Assembly: GCF_003970865.1 (NCBI RefSeq)
Contig: NZ_RXLZ01000016.1
Span: 1 to 64,000, forward strand
DNA length: 64,000 nucleotides
Reading direction: 5' to 3'
DNA from: Stenotrophomonas maltophilia
GTDB lineage: Bacteria; Pseudomonadota; Gammaproteobacteria; Xanthomonadales; Xanthomonadaceae
Below the pieces are notes generated by a model that saw nothing but the letters and a program-made list of their open reading frames with translations, was not told the origin of the DNA and made no database searches. The position numbers and the translations under genes were made by a program. Shown one piece after another: positions 50,311 to 60,005 of the stretch (position 1 is its first letter; each line of letters begins with the position of its first letter).

Positions 50311-51348
50311 ATGGATATCGCCGAGCTGTTGGCGTTTTCCGTCAAGAACAAAGCGTCCGACCTGCACCTGTCCGCAGGCCTGCCGCCGATGATCCGCGTG
50401 GACGGCGACGTTCGCCGGATCAACATCCCAGCCCTGGACCACAAGCAGGTCCATGCGCTGGTGTACGACATCATGTCCGACAAGCAGCGCCGCGATTACG
50501 AGGAATTCCTCGAAGTGGACTTCTCCTTCGAGATTCCGTCGCTGGCGCGCTTCCGTGTGAACGCGTTCAACCAGAACCGCGGCGCCGGTGCGGTGTTCCG
50601 TACCATCCCGTCCGAGGTGCTCACCCTCGAGGACCTGGCCTGCCCGCCGTTGTTCCGCGAAGTGATCCAGCAGCCGCAGGGCCTGATCCTGGTGACCGGC
50701 CCGACCGGCTCGGGCAAGTCGACCACGCTGGCGGCGATGATCGACTACATCAACAAGAACGAATACGGCCACATCCTCACCGTCGAGGATCCGATCGAAT
50801 TCGTGCACACCTCGCAGAAGTGCCTGATCAACCAGCGCGAAGTGCACCGCGATACGCATGGCTTCAATGAAGCACTGCGCTCGGCGCTGCGTGAGGACCC
50901 GGACATCATCCTGGTCGGCGAACTTCGTGACCTGGAAACCATCCGCCTGGCACTGACCGCCGCGGAAACCGGCCACCTGGTGTTCGGCACCCTGCATACC
51001 AGCTCGGCGGCCAAGACCATTGACCGCATCATCGACGTGTTCCCGGCCGGCGAAAAGCCGATGGTGCGCTCGATGCTGTCCGAATCGCTGCGCGCGGTCA
51101 TTTCGCAGGCGCTGCTGAAGAAGGTCGGCGGCGGTCGTACCGCTGCGTGGGAAATCATGGTCGGCACACCGGCCATCCGCAACCTGATCCGCGAGGACAA
51201 GGTGGCGCAGATGTACTCGGCCATCCAGACCGGCCAGCAGTACGGCATGATGACCCTGGACCAGCACCTGCAGGACCTGGTCAAGCGCAGCCTGATCACC
51301 CGCAACCAGGCCCGCGAGTACGCCAAGGACAAGCGCCTGTTCGAGTAA
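50311..51348 (+). CDS. pilT: Type IV pilus retraction ATPase PilT
   Basis: 345 residues. Walker A G-P-T-G-S-G-K-S-T near 130-138, the acidic boxes, Walker B region I-L-V-G-E-L-R-D and the C-terminal A-I-R-N-L-I-R-E motif needed for retraction are all present. It powers pilus depolymerisation and twitching. Followed 100 bases later by pilU. A TATACT box lies at 50251-50256; no good -35 is seen. Confidence 0.96.
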   Translation: MDIAELLAFSVKNKASDLHLSAGLPPMIRVDGDVRRINIPALDHKQVHALVYDIMSDKQRRDYEEFLEVDFSFEIPSLARFRVNAFNQNRGAGAVFRTIPSEVLTLEDLACPPLFREVIQQPQGLILVTGPTGSGKSTTLAAMIDYINKNEYGHILTVEDPIEFVHTSQKCLINQREVHRDTHGFNEALRSALREDPDIILVGELRDLETIRLALTAAETGHLVFGTLHTSSAAKTIDRIIDVFPAGEKPMVRSMLSESLRAVISQALLKKVGGGRTAAWEIMVGTPAIRNLIREDKVAQMYSAIQTGQQYGMMTLDQHLQDLVKRSLITRNQAREYAKDKRLFE

Positions 51349-51448
51349 GGCGGGGCCGCAACGGGGCGGCGTGCGCCAGTGCGCCGCCGTTCCCGCGCCG
51401 TTTCCTCCACCGACCGTTTCCTGGTACATGCCCCATTGGGAGCCCGCC

Positions 51449-52591
51449 GTGAACACCACCGCGACCACCATCGATTTCACTTCGTTCCTCAAGCTGATGG
51501 CGCACCAGCGCGCCTCGGACCTGTTCATCACCGCGGGCATGCCGCCGGCGATGAAGGTCAACGGCAAGATCTCGCCGATCACGCAGACCCCGCTCACGCC
51601 GCAGCAGAGCCGCGACCTGGTCCTCAACGTGATGACCCCGGCGCAGCGCGAGGAATTCGAGAAGACCCACGAATGCAACTTCGCCATCGGCCTGTCCGGT
51701 GTCGGCCGCTTCCGCGTGAGCTGCTTCTACCAGCGCAACCAGGTCGGCATGGTGCTGCGTCGCATCGAGACGCGCATTCCGACCGTGGAAGAGTTGAGCC
51801 TGCCGCCGATCATCAAGACGCTGGCGATGACCAAGCGCGGCATCATCCTGTTCGTCGGTGCCACCGGCACCGGTAAATCGACGTCGCTGGCGGCGATGAT
51901 CGGTTACCGCAACCAGAACTCGACCGGCCACATCATCACCATCGAAGATCCGATCGAGTTCGTGCACAAGCACGAGGGCTGCATCATCACCCAGCGCGAA
52001 GTCGGCATCGATACCGACAGCTGGGAAGCCGCACTGAAGAACACCCTGCGCCAGGCGCCGGACGTGATCATGATCGGCGAGGTGCGTACCCGCGAAGGCA
52101 TGGACCACGCCATCGCGTTCGCCGAAACCGGCCACCTGGTGCTGTGCACCCTGCATGCCAACAACGCCAACCAGGCGATGGACCGCATCGTCAACTTCTT
52201 CCCGGAAGACCGCCGCAACCAGCTGCTGATGGACCTGTCGCTGAACCTCAAGGGCGTGGTCGCGCAGCAGCTGGTGCCGTCGCCCGATGGCCGCTCGCGC
52301 AAGGTGGCGATGGAGATCCTGCTGGGCACGCCGCTGGTTCAGGACTACATCCGCGATGGCGAGATCCACAAGCTGAAGGAAGTGATGAAGGACTCGGTCC
52401 AGCTGGGCATGAAGACCTTCGACCAGAGCCTGTTCGAGCTGTACCAGGCCGGCGAGATCAGCTACGAGGACGCGCTGCGCTACGCCGATTCGCAGAACGA
52501 GGTGCGCCTGCGCATCAAGCTCAGCCAGGGCGGCGACGCGCGCACCCTGTCGCAGGGGCTGGATGGCGTGGAGATCTCCGAGATCCGGTGA
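51449..52591 (+). CDS. pilU: Type IV pilus retraction ATPase PilU
   Basis: 380 residues, close to P. aeruginosa PilU. Walker A G-A-T-G-T-G-K-S-T near 137-145; V-I-M-I-G-E-V-R-T Walker B; the A-I-R-N-L-I-R-E motif of PilT is absent, as expected of PilU. It assists PilT in retraction. GTG 51449 has GGGAG eight bases upstream; ATG at 51428 is an alternative that would add seven residues. Confidence 0.93.
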   Translation: MNTTATTIDFTSFLKLMAHQRASDLFITAGMPPAMKVNGKISPITQTPLTPQQSRDLVLNVMTPAQREEFEKTHECNFAIGLSGVGRFRVSCFYQRNQVGMVLRRIETRIPTVEELSLPPIIKTLAMTKRGIILFVGATGTGKSTSLAAMIGYRNQNSTGHIITIEDPIEFVHKHEGCIITQREVGIDTDSWEAALKNTLRQAPDVIMIGEVRTREGMDHAIAFAETGHLVLCTLHANNANQAMDRIVNFFPEDRRNQLLMDLSLNLKGVVAQQLVPSPDGRSRKVAMEILLGTPLVQDYIRDGEIHKLKEVMKDSVQLGMKTFDQSLFELYQAGEISYEDALRYADSQNEVRLRIKLSQGGDARTLSQGLDGVEISEIR

Positions 52592-52603
52592 CCTGCGTGT
52601 TCC

Positions 52604-52657
52604 GTAGAGTCGAGCTTGCTCGACTGTTCTTTTCGAGTCGAGCAAGCTCGACTCTAC
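52604..52657. repeat. Inverted pair of GTAG-type REP palindromes
   Basis: GTAG-AGTCGAGC-TT-GCTCGACT at the left and its mirror copy ending CTAC at the right, 10 bases apart. It is a clean example of the inverted-dimer arrangement and can fold into a long stem; probably ends the pilU transcript. Confidence 0.88.
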
Positions 52658-52696
52658 GGGCGGGCGGCTCTGCGCATTGATGAATTCCAGTCATGA

Positions 52697-53755
<1,059 letters not shown>

Positions 53756-53778
53756 CCATCAGGCGGGTGCGGATCGCT

Positions 53779-53834
53779 GGTGGGCGCGCACCGTTGGTGG
53801 TGGGTGCAGGTGGGTGCGGACCGTTGGTCCGCAC
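53779..53834. repeat. REP unit plus degenerate neighbour
   Basis: The clear unit (53809-53834) is GGTGGGTGCGGACCGTTGG onward, with stem GTGCGGACC/GGTCCGCAC; a degraded copy precedes it. Same GTGGGTGC head as the repeats at 15286, 48550 and 60965. Confidence 0.7.
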
Positions 53835-53844
53835 TCCTCAACCC

Positions 53845-54741
53845 TCACCCCATCGGTCCGCGCAGCGCATCAAGCACCGTGCGCATCGCCACGGTGACGT
53901 GGCGGCGCGACGGGTAGTACGCGTAGTAGCCATCGAAGTGCGGGCACCAGTCGTCCAGCACCGACTGTAGGCGGCCGTCGTCCAGCATTGGCTGCACCTG
54001 GTCCTCCGGCAGCCAGGCCAGTCCGCTGCCGGCCAGCGCAGCGGCGCGGGTCATGCCCATGGTGTTGAAGGTCCACTGGCCGCTCACGCGCACGCTCAGT
54101 TCGTTGCCGTCCTGGCCGAAATCCCACGGCATCAGCCCGCCATGCGTAGGCAGGCGCAGGGTCACGCAGTTGTGGCCTGCCAGCTCGTCCGGATGGCGTG
54201 GCACCACGTGCTGGCGGAAGTAGCTGGGTGCGCCGACCACGCGCATGCGCAGCGGCGGGCTGATCGGCACGGCGACCATGTCGCGCGCCAGCCGCTCGCC
54301 GAGGCGGATGCCGATGTCGTAGCGCTCGGCCACGATGTCGGCCAGCCCGTAGTCGGCAGCCAGTTCCACCTTCAAATCCGGATACTGCTGCAGCAGCGGC
54401 GCCAACCTCGGCCAGGCGATGTACTCGGCGGCGTGGCCGGTGGCATTGATGCGGATGGTGCCGGCCGGGCGTTCACGGTATTCGGCCAGCGCGGCCAGCC
54501 CGTCCTCGATCTCGGCCAGGCGCGGGCCCAGAGTGTCGAGCAGGCGGGCACCGGCTTCGGTGGTGGACACGCTGCGGGTGGTGCGGGTCAGCAGGGGCAC
54601 GCCCAGGCGCTGCTCCAGTCCGCGCATGGCATGGCTGAGCGCGGACTGGGAGACGCCCAGCTGGGCGGCGGCCTTGGTGAAGCTGCCCTCGCGGGCAACG
54701 TGCACGAAGGCCTGCAGGTCGTTGAGGTTTTCGCGGGGCAT
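53845..54741 (-). CDS. LysR-type transcriptional regulator
   Basis: 298 residues. Helix-turn-helix (L-Q-A-F-V-H-V-A-R-E-G-S-F-T-K-A-A-A-Q-L-G-V-S-Q-S-A-L-S-H) and effector domain with A-A-D-Y-G-L-A-D-I-V. CrgA/DsdC-like group. ATG 54741 is used because longer in-frame reading runs into the next gene. Divergent from the DUF4287 gene, with 93 bases between them. Confidence 0.9.
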   Translation of the reverse strand: MPRENLNDLQAFVHVAREGSFTKAAAQLGVSQSALSHAMRGLEQRLGVPLLTRTTRSVSTTEAGARLLDTLGPRLAEIEDGLAALAEYRERPAGTIRINATGHAAEYIAWPRLAPLLQQYPDLKVELAADYGLADIVAERYDIGIRLGERLARDMVAVPISPPLRMRVVGAPSYFRQHVVPRHPDELAGHNCVTLRLPTHGGLMPWDFGQDGNELSVRVSGQWTFNTMGMTRAAALAGSGLAWLPEDQVQPMLDDGRLQSVLDDWCPHFDGYYAYYPSRRHVTVAMRTVLDALRGPMG

Positions 54742-54834
54742 GATCGGATGATAAGGCTCCCGGATTGAACGGGCCTGTCGAATTCCGGCTCTCCTGTTCG
54801 TCGTACCGGTACATCCAACGCAAGGAGCTTCCGC

Positions 54835-55047
54835 ATGAGCACTGACACCAAGCCGAAAGGCCCGGCCTCGTACTTCCCCTCCATCGAGAAGACCTACGGG
54901 CAGCCGGTTGCGCACTGGTTCGGGCTGCTGGCCGGGAAGAAGGGCCTGAAACACATGGAACTGGTCAGCTTCCTGAAAAGTGAGCATGGGCTGGGCCATG
55001 GCCATGCCAACGCGCTGGTGGCGCACCATCTGGCTGGCAAGGGCTGA
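54835..55047 (+). CDS. DUF4287 small protein
   Basis: 70 residues, soluble and basic. S-Y-F-P-S-I-E-K-T-Y-G-Q-P-V and G-L-K-H-M-E-L-V-S-F-L-K-S-E-H-G-L-G-H-G-H-A-N-A-L-V are the DUF4287 signature. AGGAG precedes the ATG by 7 bases. Function unknown. Confidence 0.87.
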   Translation: MSTDTKPKGPASYFPSIEKTYGQPVAHWFGLLAGKKGLKHMELVSFLKSEHGLGHGHANALVAHHLAGKG

Positions 55048-55142
55048 GCAGGCAACCCCACGCTGAACGGTTGTCGGCGGCCTGGCCCCGCGGAATGCAG
55101 GGGCGGGCAGACTGGGCGTCCATCCTCAGGCAGGACGCCCGC

Positions 55143-55592
55143 ATGCAGGTCACGCTGGAAACGATCACCCTCCACAACTACGAGGCGGTATGTGACCTCG
55201 ACGTCAGCGAGGCGCAGCAGGGTTTCGTGGCCAGCAATACCTGGTCGCTGGTGCAGGCGGCATTCCATCCCGGCTACCAGACCCGCGCCATCCGTGCCGA
55301 TGGCGAGTGGGTCGGGTTCTTCATGTGGGTGCCGGAGACGCCGCAGCGGATGTCGATCTGGCGCTTCATGGTCGATCAACGCTGGCAGGGCCGTGGCATC
55401 GGTCGACGTGCGCTGGAGCTGGCGCTGGCGCAGATCCGGGCCACGCCCGGGCTGGCCGAGATCGAGATCTGCTACAACCCGCGCAACCCGGTGGCCGGCG
55501 CCTTCTACGGCAGCTTCGGGTTCGTCGAGACCGGGATGGACGACGACGGAGAGGACATGCTGGCCGTGCTGCCTGCGGTGGTCCCGAAATAA
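55143..55592 (+). CDS. GNAT-family N-acetyltransferase (SpeG/diamine acetyltransferase-like)
   Basis: 149 residues. The acetyl-CoA motif is Q-G-R-G-I-G-R-R-A (about 84-92), flanked by the family strands I-W-R-F-M-V-D and I-E-I-C-Y-N. Layout and A-G-A-F-Y-G-S-F-G-F resemble polyamine/diamine acetyltransferases; the acceptor is not proven. ATG at 55143 fits the fold; an in-frame start at 55071 adds unsupported residues. Confidence 0.82.
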   Translation: MQVTLETITLHNYEAVCDLDVSEAQQGFVASNTWSLVQAAFHPGYQTRAIRADGEWVGFFMWVPETPQRMSIWRFMVDQRWQGRGIGRRALELALAQIRATPGLAEIEICYNPRNPVAGAFYGSFGFVETGMDDDGEDMLAVLPAVVPK

Positions 55593-55623
55593 CCTGAATG
55601 GGCGAAGTTGGCTGAACGATTTC

Positions 55624-55656
55624 ATCTGCAACTGTCATGCAGATCGTGTCTAATAC
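55624..55656 (+). promoter_or_regulatory. Inverted repeat and -10 box before the YitT-like gene
   Basis: ATCTGCA (55624-55630) and TGCAGAT (55638-55644) are 7-base arms with a 7-base spacer, followed by TAATAC at 55651-55656. A regulator bound at the repeat would overlap the -35 zone. Confidence 0.35.
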
Positions 55657-55684
55657 CGCTCCCCACCTGCTGTTCCCCACCTGT

Positions 55685-56392
55685 ATGTCCCTTCCCTCCC
55701 ATGGCCCCGCGCCGTGCGACGACGCTGACGGCCACCTGGTCACTGCCGGTCCGCTGACCCCGCCGCCCGACAGCGCCGGCACCACCGCCGATGAGAAAGC
55801 GCTGCGCCACTCGATCGCCGAGGACGTGCAGGGCATGGTGCTGGCCACGATGGTGGCCTCGCTGGGCCTGGCCATCTTCGCCAAGGGCGGGCTGATGATC
55901 GGCGGCATGGCCGGCATGGCGTTTCTGCTGCACTACTCGATGGGCTGGAACTTCGGCCTGGTGTTCGTGCTGGTCAACCTGCCGTTCTACTGGGTGGCGC
56001 TGCGGCGCATGGGCTGGGAATTCACCCTGAAGACCTTCGCCGCGGTCACCGCCTGTGGCGTGCTGACCGACCTGCTGCCGCGCTGGATCGACTTCTCGCA
56101 CATCAACCCGCTGTATTCGGCGATCGTCGGTGGTGCGTTGTCCGGGCTGGGCATCCTGTTCTTCATCCGCCACCGTGCCAGCCTCGGCGGCATCGGCATC
56201 CTGGCGGTGTACCTGCAGCGCACCCGTGGCTGGAGCGCGGGCAAGGTGCAGATGTCCTACGACGCCTGCCTGATGGTGGCCGCGTTCTTCGTGTTGTCGC
56301 CGTCGAAGGTGCTGTACTCGGCCATCGGTGCGGTGGTACTCAGCCTGGTGCTGATGTTCAACCACCGCCCCGGCCGCTACATGGGCGTGTGA
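55685..56392 (+). CDS. YitT/DUF161-type membrane protein
   Basis: 235 residues with about five helices: G-M-V-L-A-T-M-V-A-S-L-G-L-A-I, the glycine-rich G-G-L-M-I-G-G-M-A-G-M-A-F-L-L-H-Y, F-G-L-V-F-V-L-V-N-L-P-F-Y-W, and later ones. This is the YitT N-terminal domain without the usual C-terminal DUF2179. N-terminal Pro-rich segment is cytosolic. Function unknown; transporter-like. Confidence 0.8.
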   Translation: MSLPSHGPAPCDDADGHLVTAGPLTPPPDSAGTTADEKALRHSIAEDVQGMVLATMVASLGLAIFAKGGLMIGGMAGMAFLLHYSMGWNFGLVFVLVNLPFYWVALRRMGWEFTLKTFAAVTACGVLTDLLPRWIDFSHINPLYSAIVGGALSGLGILFFIRHRASLGGIGILAVYLQRTRGWSAGKVQMSYDACLMVAAFFVLSPSKVLYSAIGAVVLSLVLMFNHRPGRYMGV

Positions 56393-56402
56393 CGATTCGA
56401 CG

Positions 56403-56508
56403 GTAGTGCCGGCCGCTGGCAGGCAGCACCTGCGGCGTTCCGAGGTTGCCGGCCAGCGGCCGGCACTACCGGAACCCACGCGTGGTAACGCCGGGCCATG
56501 CCCGGCGG
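56403..56508. repeat. Inverted REP dimer and a short CCGGGC palindrome
   Basis: GTAGTGCCGGCCGCTGG...CCAGCGGCCGGCACTAC is an inverted pair (56403-56469). CGCCGGGCCATGCCCGGCG (about 56490-56508) follows and lies near the stop of tag, where it can terminate convergent transcripts. Confidence 0.8.
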
Positions 56509-56515
56509 ATATCCA

Positions 56516-57061
56516 TCAGCGGGCGGCGGCCTGCAACCACGGCGGCGACAGCGTCAGCAGCCGCGCATGCACCGGGCAATCCTCGGCGTGCGCCCCCGGC
56601 AGGTAGCCCAGGCTCATCAGGAACTCGCCGGTGATCTCGCCGCCGGTGAAGCGGAACGTCTTCTTGAACAGCTTCACCCAGTCGGCCTTGCTGCGCGGGT
56701 GGTGCGCGTCCAGCCACGCCGCGAAGCTGCCATGGCTGGCCCGCAGCTGCTGGATCACCTGCGCGTTGTGGATGGCCGCCAGCACCTTCAGCCGGTTGCG
56801 GATGATGCCGGCGTCCGAAAGCAGCCGCTCGATGTCCTGCTCGGCATACGCCGCCACGCGGTCCACATCGAAGCCGTCATAGGCCGCGCGGAAACCCTCG
56901 CGCTTCTTCAGGATCGTTTCCCAGCTCAGGCCGGCCTGGTTGATTTCCAGCACCAGCCGCTCGAACAGCTCGCGCTCGTCACGCTGCGGAAAGCCGTACT
57001 CGTTGGCGTGGTAGTAGTCGTGCACCGGATGGCCCGGGGCGATGAGGCAGTAGCCGCTCAT
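56516..57061 (-). CDS. tag: DNA-3-methyladenine glycosylase I
   Basis: 181 residues. Excises N3-methyladenine. Family motifs: Y-H-x-x-E-Y-G-F-P (17-25), F-E-R-L-V-L-E-I-N-Q-A-G-L-S-W (33-47), K-K-R-E-G-F-R-A-A-Y. Zinc ligands appear conserved: Cys5, an N-terminal His and H-A-E-D-C near the C-terminus. Start overlaps the DUF4153 stop as ATGA. Confidence 0.92.
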   Translation of the reverse strand: MSGYCLIAPGHPVHDYYHANEYGFPQRDERELFERLVLEINQAGLSWETILKKREGFRAAYDGFDVDRVAAYAEQDIERLLSDAGIIRNRLKVLAAIHNAQVIQQLRASHGSFAAWLDAHHPRSKADWVKLFKKTFRFTGGEITGEFLMSLGYLPGAHAEDCPVHARLLTLSPPWLQAAAR

Positions 57062-58845
57062 GGGGAAGACTCGTTGGATTCGGGTTCGGGATCGATGGCC
57101 AGCGCAGGTCGCCCACCGATGGACAGCATCGGCCAGCGCGGTGGCACGGGAGTGAGTTCGCCATCACGCAGGGCCTGGTTGATCGCCTCGGCCTGGCCGC
57201 TGACGGTGCCGAACAGTGAACCGGCCCGGCGCCACTGGGCATCCCTGCCACGTGCGTACAGCACGCAGTCCGGCCCACGGTGGGTGTACAGCTCGCACAG
57301 CAGCACTTCGCCGGTGCCATCGCCGTCCAGGTCGCGATGCACGATCAGGCAGTCGCGCTCGCTCTGGGCGCAGGATTCGCCATTGATCGCGCGCGTGGCC
57401 AGTGCCTGCCACCAATCGTCCGGTGGCGAGCTGGATCCCTTGGCCAGCTTCAGCGCGCGCTGCAGGGCGACGACGTCCTGCGGCCCCTTGTCGAGGCGCT
57501 GTCCGTCGTCCCAGCGTGAGGTACGTGCCAGTGCTGCGGCGATCACCTGCGGCGCGTTGGCATCGGCGGTGATGGCCGGATCACGCTGCAGCTCGCGCAG
57601 CGCCTGCACGCCACGGCGCCCAAGATCGAAGCGCAGCACGTTGACGTCGCTGCTGGTGATCGCCGGCGGGTCCGCGCGCAGCCGCGCCAGCTGGCTGGAC
57701 AGGGCGAGCCGCACCGGGTCCAGCAGCGGCGAGTTGCCCAGCAGTGCCAGTGCCAGCACCGCCCAGCACATCCAGCGGTTGACCGGCTCCAGCATCTGCA
57801 ACCAGCGGCTCTGCCGGCGCAGCACCGCCAGCGCATAGCCCACGGCATAGCCGGCCACGGCCAGCGCGACGAGTACTGCCCAGAACCGGTCCACGGTCCA
57901 GCCGTACTGCGCGACGCGCAGGCCCAGCGCGTACAGTGCCAGCGCCGCGTAGACCGGCAGCGCCAGCAGGCTGGCTTCAACAAGGCGGCGCAGCAGCAGG
58001 GGGTAGGGGGCGCTGTCTTCCCCTTGCTGGTAGACCGCATTGGTGAACGTCACCAGCAACAGCGACAGCACCAGCAGCAGGCTGGCGGCCGAGCGGGTCT
58101 TCCACAGCGGTTCCAGCCCGGTAAGCGGCAGGCTCAGCACGAACAGCACGGCGATGAACGACAGCAGCGGCAGCAGCCCGCGGCAGATCGCGAACAGCAC
58201 CTGGCGGGTGATCTGGATCGCGCGGTGCTGGGTGCGCCCGATCAGCACGCCGAACCCGGCCAGGCTGCCAGTGGCCAGCGCGATGAACGCGTCCTGCCGG
58301 AACAGGTCGCGGAAGAACGTCACCTCCAGCAGCTGGAACAGCGCCGCCCACAGCCACAGCAGCAGCCAGGTCAGCCCGGTGAACAGTGCTGCGAGGGCCA
58401 GGGTCAAACCGTTCTGCCAGGCGCGCTCGAACAACTCGGGGTAGCTGGCGCGCCAATGCCCGTGCTGCAGCTGGAATTGCCACCAGGGCAGGGCCACGAA
58501 CACCGCCACGGCCATGCCCAGGGTCAGCGGGAACTGCAGCGCGCCCGATTCCAGTGCGGTCTCGCCATTGAGGTTCCAGCCGATCCAGGCGGCCAGCGCC
58601 AGCACCACCGCCGAGCCGAGCGCGGCCTGCAGCCACAGGCGGCGCTGGCCCAGCTCGACCAGGCTCAGCGCCACCGCGCTGGGAATGGCCAGCACCCAGG
58701 CGTACCAGCAGTAGCGCCAGCCGATATCGCGGAACGGCCACGCATCGGACAGTTCCTGCGCGGCATACAGCATCAGACCCTGCAGCAGGGCGATCAGGAC
58801 GATAGCGCTGCGTGCCGGCAGGGTCAGGGGCGATGAAGACTGCAT
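57058..58845 (-). CDS. DUF4153 polytopic membrane protein
   Basis: 595 residues. About ten to twelve hydrophobic helices between residues 10 and 390 with the family's W-L-L-L-W-L-W-A-A-L-F-Q-L-L-E-V-T-F-F and conserved W, then a periplasmic-like C-terminal region. ATG 58845 has GGAAGG eight bases upstream; the gene ends in ATGA overlap with tag. Function unknown. Confidence 0.8.
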   Translation of the reverse strand: MQSSSPLTLPARSAIVLIALLQGLMLYAAQELSDAWPFRDIGWRYCWYAWVLAIPSAVALSLVELGQRRLWLQAALGSAVVLALAAWIGWNLNGETALESGALQFPLTLGMAVAVFVALPWWQFQLQHGHWRASYPELFERAWQNGLTLALAALFTGLTWLLLWLWAALFQLLEVTFFRDLFRQDAFIALATGSLAGFGVLIGRTQHRAIQITRQVLFAICRGLLPLLSFIAVLFVLSLPLTGLEPLWKTRSAASLLLVLSLLLVTFTNAVYQQGEDSAPYPLLLRRLVEASLLALPVYAALALYALGLRVAQYGWTVDRFWAVLVALAVAGYAVGYALAVLRRQSRWLQMLEPVNRWMCWAVLALALLGNSPLLDPVRLALSSQLARLRADPPAITSSDVNVLRFDLGRRGVQALRELQRDPAITADANAPQVIAAALARTSRWDDGQRLDKGPQDVVALQRALKLAKGSSSPPDDWWQALATRAINGESCAQSERDCLIVHRDLDGDGTGEVLLCELYTHRGPDCVLYARGRDAQWRRAGSLFGTVSGQAEAINQALRDGELTPVPPRWPMLSIGGRPALAIDPEPESNESSP

Positions 58846-58924
58846 CGATGACCTTCCATGGCAAAGCACCATCCTAGCCCATCGCTGTTCGGCGCCATCG
58901 CGCGACCATCCCGCCCCCAGCAGG

Positions 58925-58930
58925 TAGAAT
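58925..58930 (+). promoter_or_regulatory. Predicted -10 box of a leaderless yqgE transcript
   Basis: TAGAAT, six bases, then ATG at 58937, the same arrangement as at 20128. No Shine-Dalgarno motif is possible before the ATG; the -35 region is poor. Confidence 0.45.
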
Positions 58931-58936
58931 GGGCCC

Positions 58937-59503
58937 ATGCCTGTAACGCCGACCTCCCTTGCCGATCACCTGCTCGTCGCGCTGCCGTCGCTGCTCGACG
59001 CGACCTTTGCCCGCAGCGTCGCGCTGATCTGCCAGCACGACGAGAACGGGGCGATGGGGGTGCTGGTCAACCAGCCTTCCGAGTACACGCTGGGTGAAGT
59101 GCTTGCACAGATGGACATCACCACCGGTGATGGCGACCTGCAGGCGCGCATGGTGCTCAACGGCGGCCCGGTGCATCCCGAGCGCGGCTTCGTCATCCAT
59201 GACGACGCGCGAGCGTGGGATTCCAGCCTGATCGTGGGGGACGGCCTGTACCTGACCACCTCGCGCGACATCCTCGAAGCGATGGCGCGCGGTGAAGGTC
59301 CGGCCAATGCCGTGGTCACCCTCGGCTGTGCCGGTTGGGGCGCAGGGCAGCTGGAAAGCGAGCTGTCCGAGAACAGCTGGCTGACCGTGCCGGCCGATGC
59401 CGAACTGGTGTTCCAGCTGCCGCTGGAGCAGCGCTGGCAGGGTGCGGCCTCGCGCATCGGCGTGGACCTGTTCCGGCTGACCGACTACAGCGGCCATGTC
59501 TGA
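58937..59503 (+). CDS. yqgE: YqgE/AlgH family protein
   Basis: 188 residues (UPF0301). [21 protein letters not shown] opening, [10 protein letters not shown] and G-G-P-V are signatures. Function is unclear; it is almost always next to ruvX. Its end overlaps the ruvX start by 8 bases. Confidence 0.93.
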   Translation: MPVTPTSLADHLLVALPSLLDATFARSVALICQHDENGAMGVLVNQPSEYTLGEVLAQMDITTGDGDLQARMVLNGGPVHPERGFVIHDDARAWDSSLIVGDGLYLTTSRDILEAMARGEGPANAVVTLGCAGWGAGQLESELSENSWLTVPADAELVFQLPLEQRWQGAASRIGVDLFRLTDYSGHV

Positions 59504-59990
59504 GCCCATCACGCCCGCGTCGGATTCTGCTGCCCCGGCAATCCGCCGTGATGGCACCGTTCTGGGTTTCGATGTCGGCTCGCGCCGTATCGGTGTAGCC
59601 ATCGGCAGTGCCTTCGCCGCACATGCGCGTGCGGTGGCCGTGGTCGATGTGCACGGCAACGGCCCGGACTGGACCGCGATCGAACGCCTGCTCAAGGAAT
59701 GGAAGCCCGACGGCCTGGTGGTCGGCGACCCGCTGACCCTGGAAGGCCAGGACCAGCCCAACCGCAAGCGTGCGCAGGGCTTCGCCCGCCAGCTGCGGGA
59801 ACGCTTCAAGCTGCCGGTGGTGATGATCGACGAGCGTTCCAGCTCGGTCGAGGCCGCACGCCGCTTCGCCGTCGAGCGCGCCGAAGGGCGCAAGCGCCGC
59901 CGTGATGCGGCCGCTCTCGATGCCGTCGCCGCCGCGGTGATCATCGACCGCTGGCTGTCGTCCCCCGACGACGCCACCCCCATTCCCTGA
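59496..59990 (+). CDS. ruvX: Holliday-junction resolvase-like YqgF/RuvX
   Basis: 164 residues. RNase H-fold: [14 protein letters not shown] (24-37) with Asp26, [10 protein letters not shown] and D-E-R-S-S-S. In E. coli YqgF helps process pre-16S rRNA; the related RuvX acts as a nuclease. Overlaps yqgE by 8 bases and precedes pyrB by 15, the conserved yqgE-ruvX-pyrB order. Confidence 0.94.
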   Translation: MSEPITPASDSAAPAIRRDGTVLGFDVGSRRIGVAIGSAFAAHARAVAVVDVHGNGPDWTAIERLLKEWKPDGLVVGDPLTLEGQDQPNRKRAQGFARQLRERFKLPVVMIDERSSSVEAARRFAVERAEGRKRRRDAAALDAVAAAVIIDRWLSSPDDATPIP

Positions 59991-60005
59991 CTGCCCGACA
60001 CCGCC

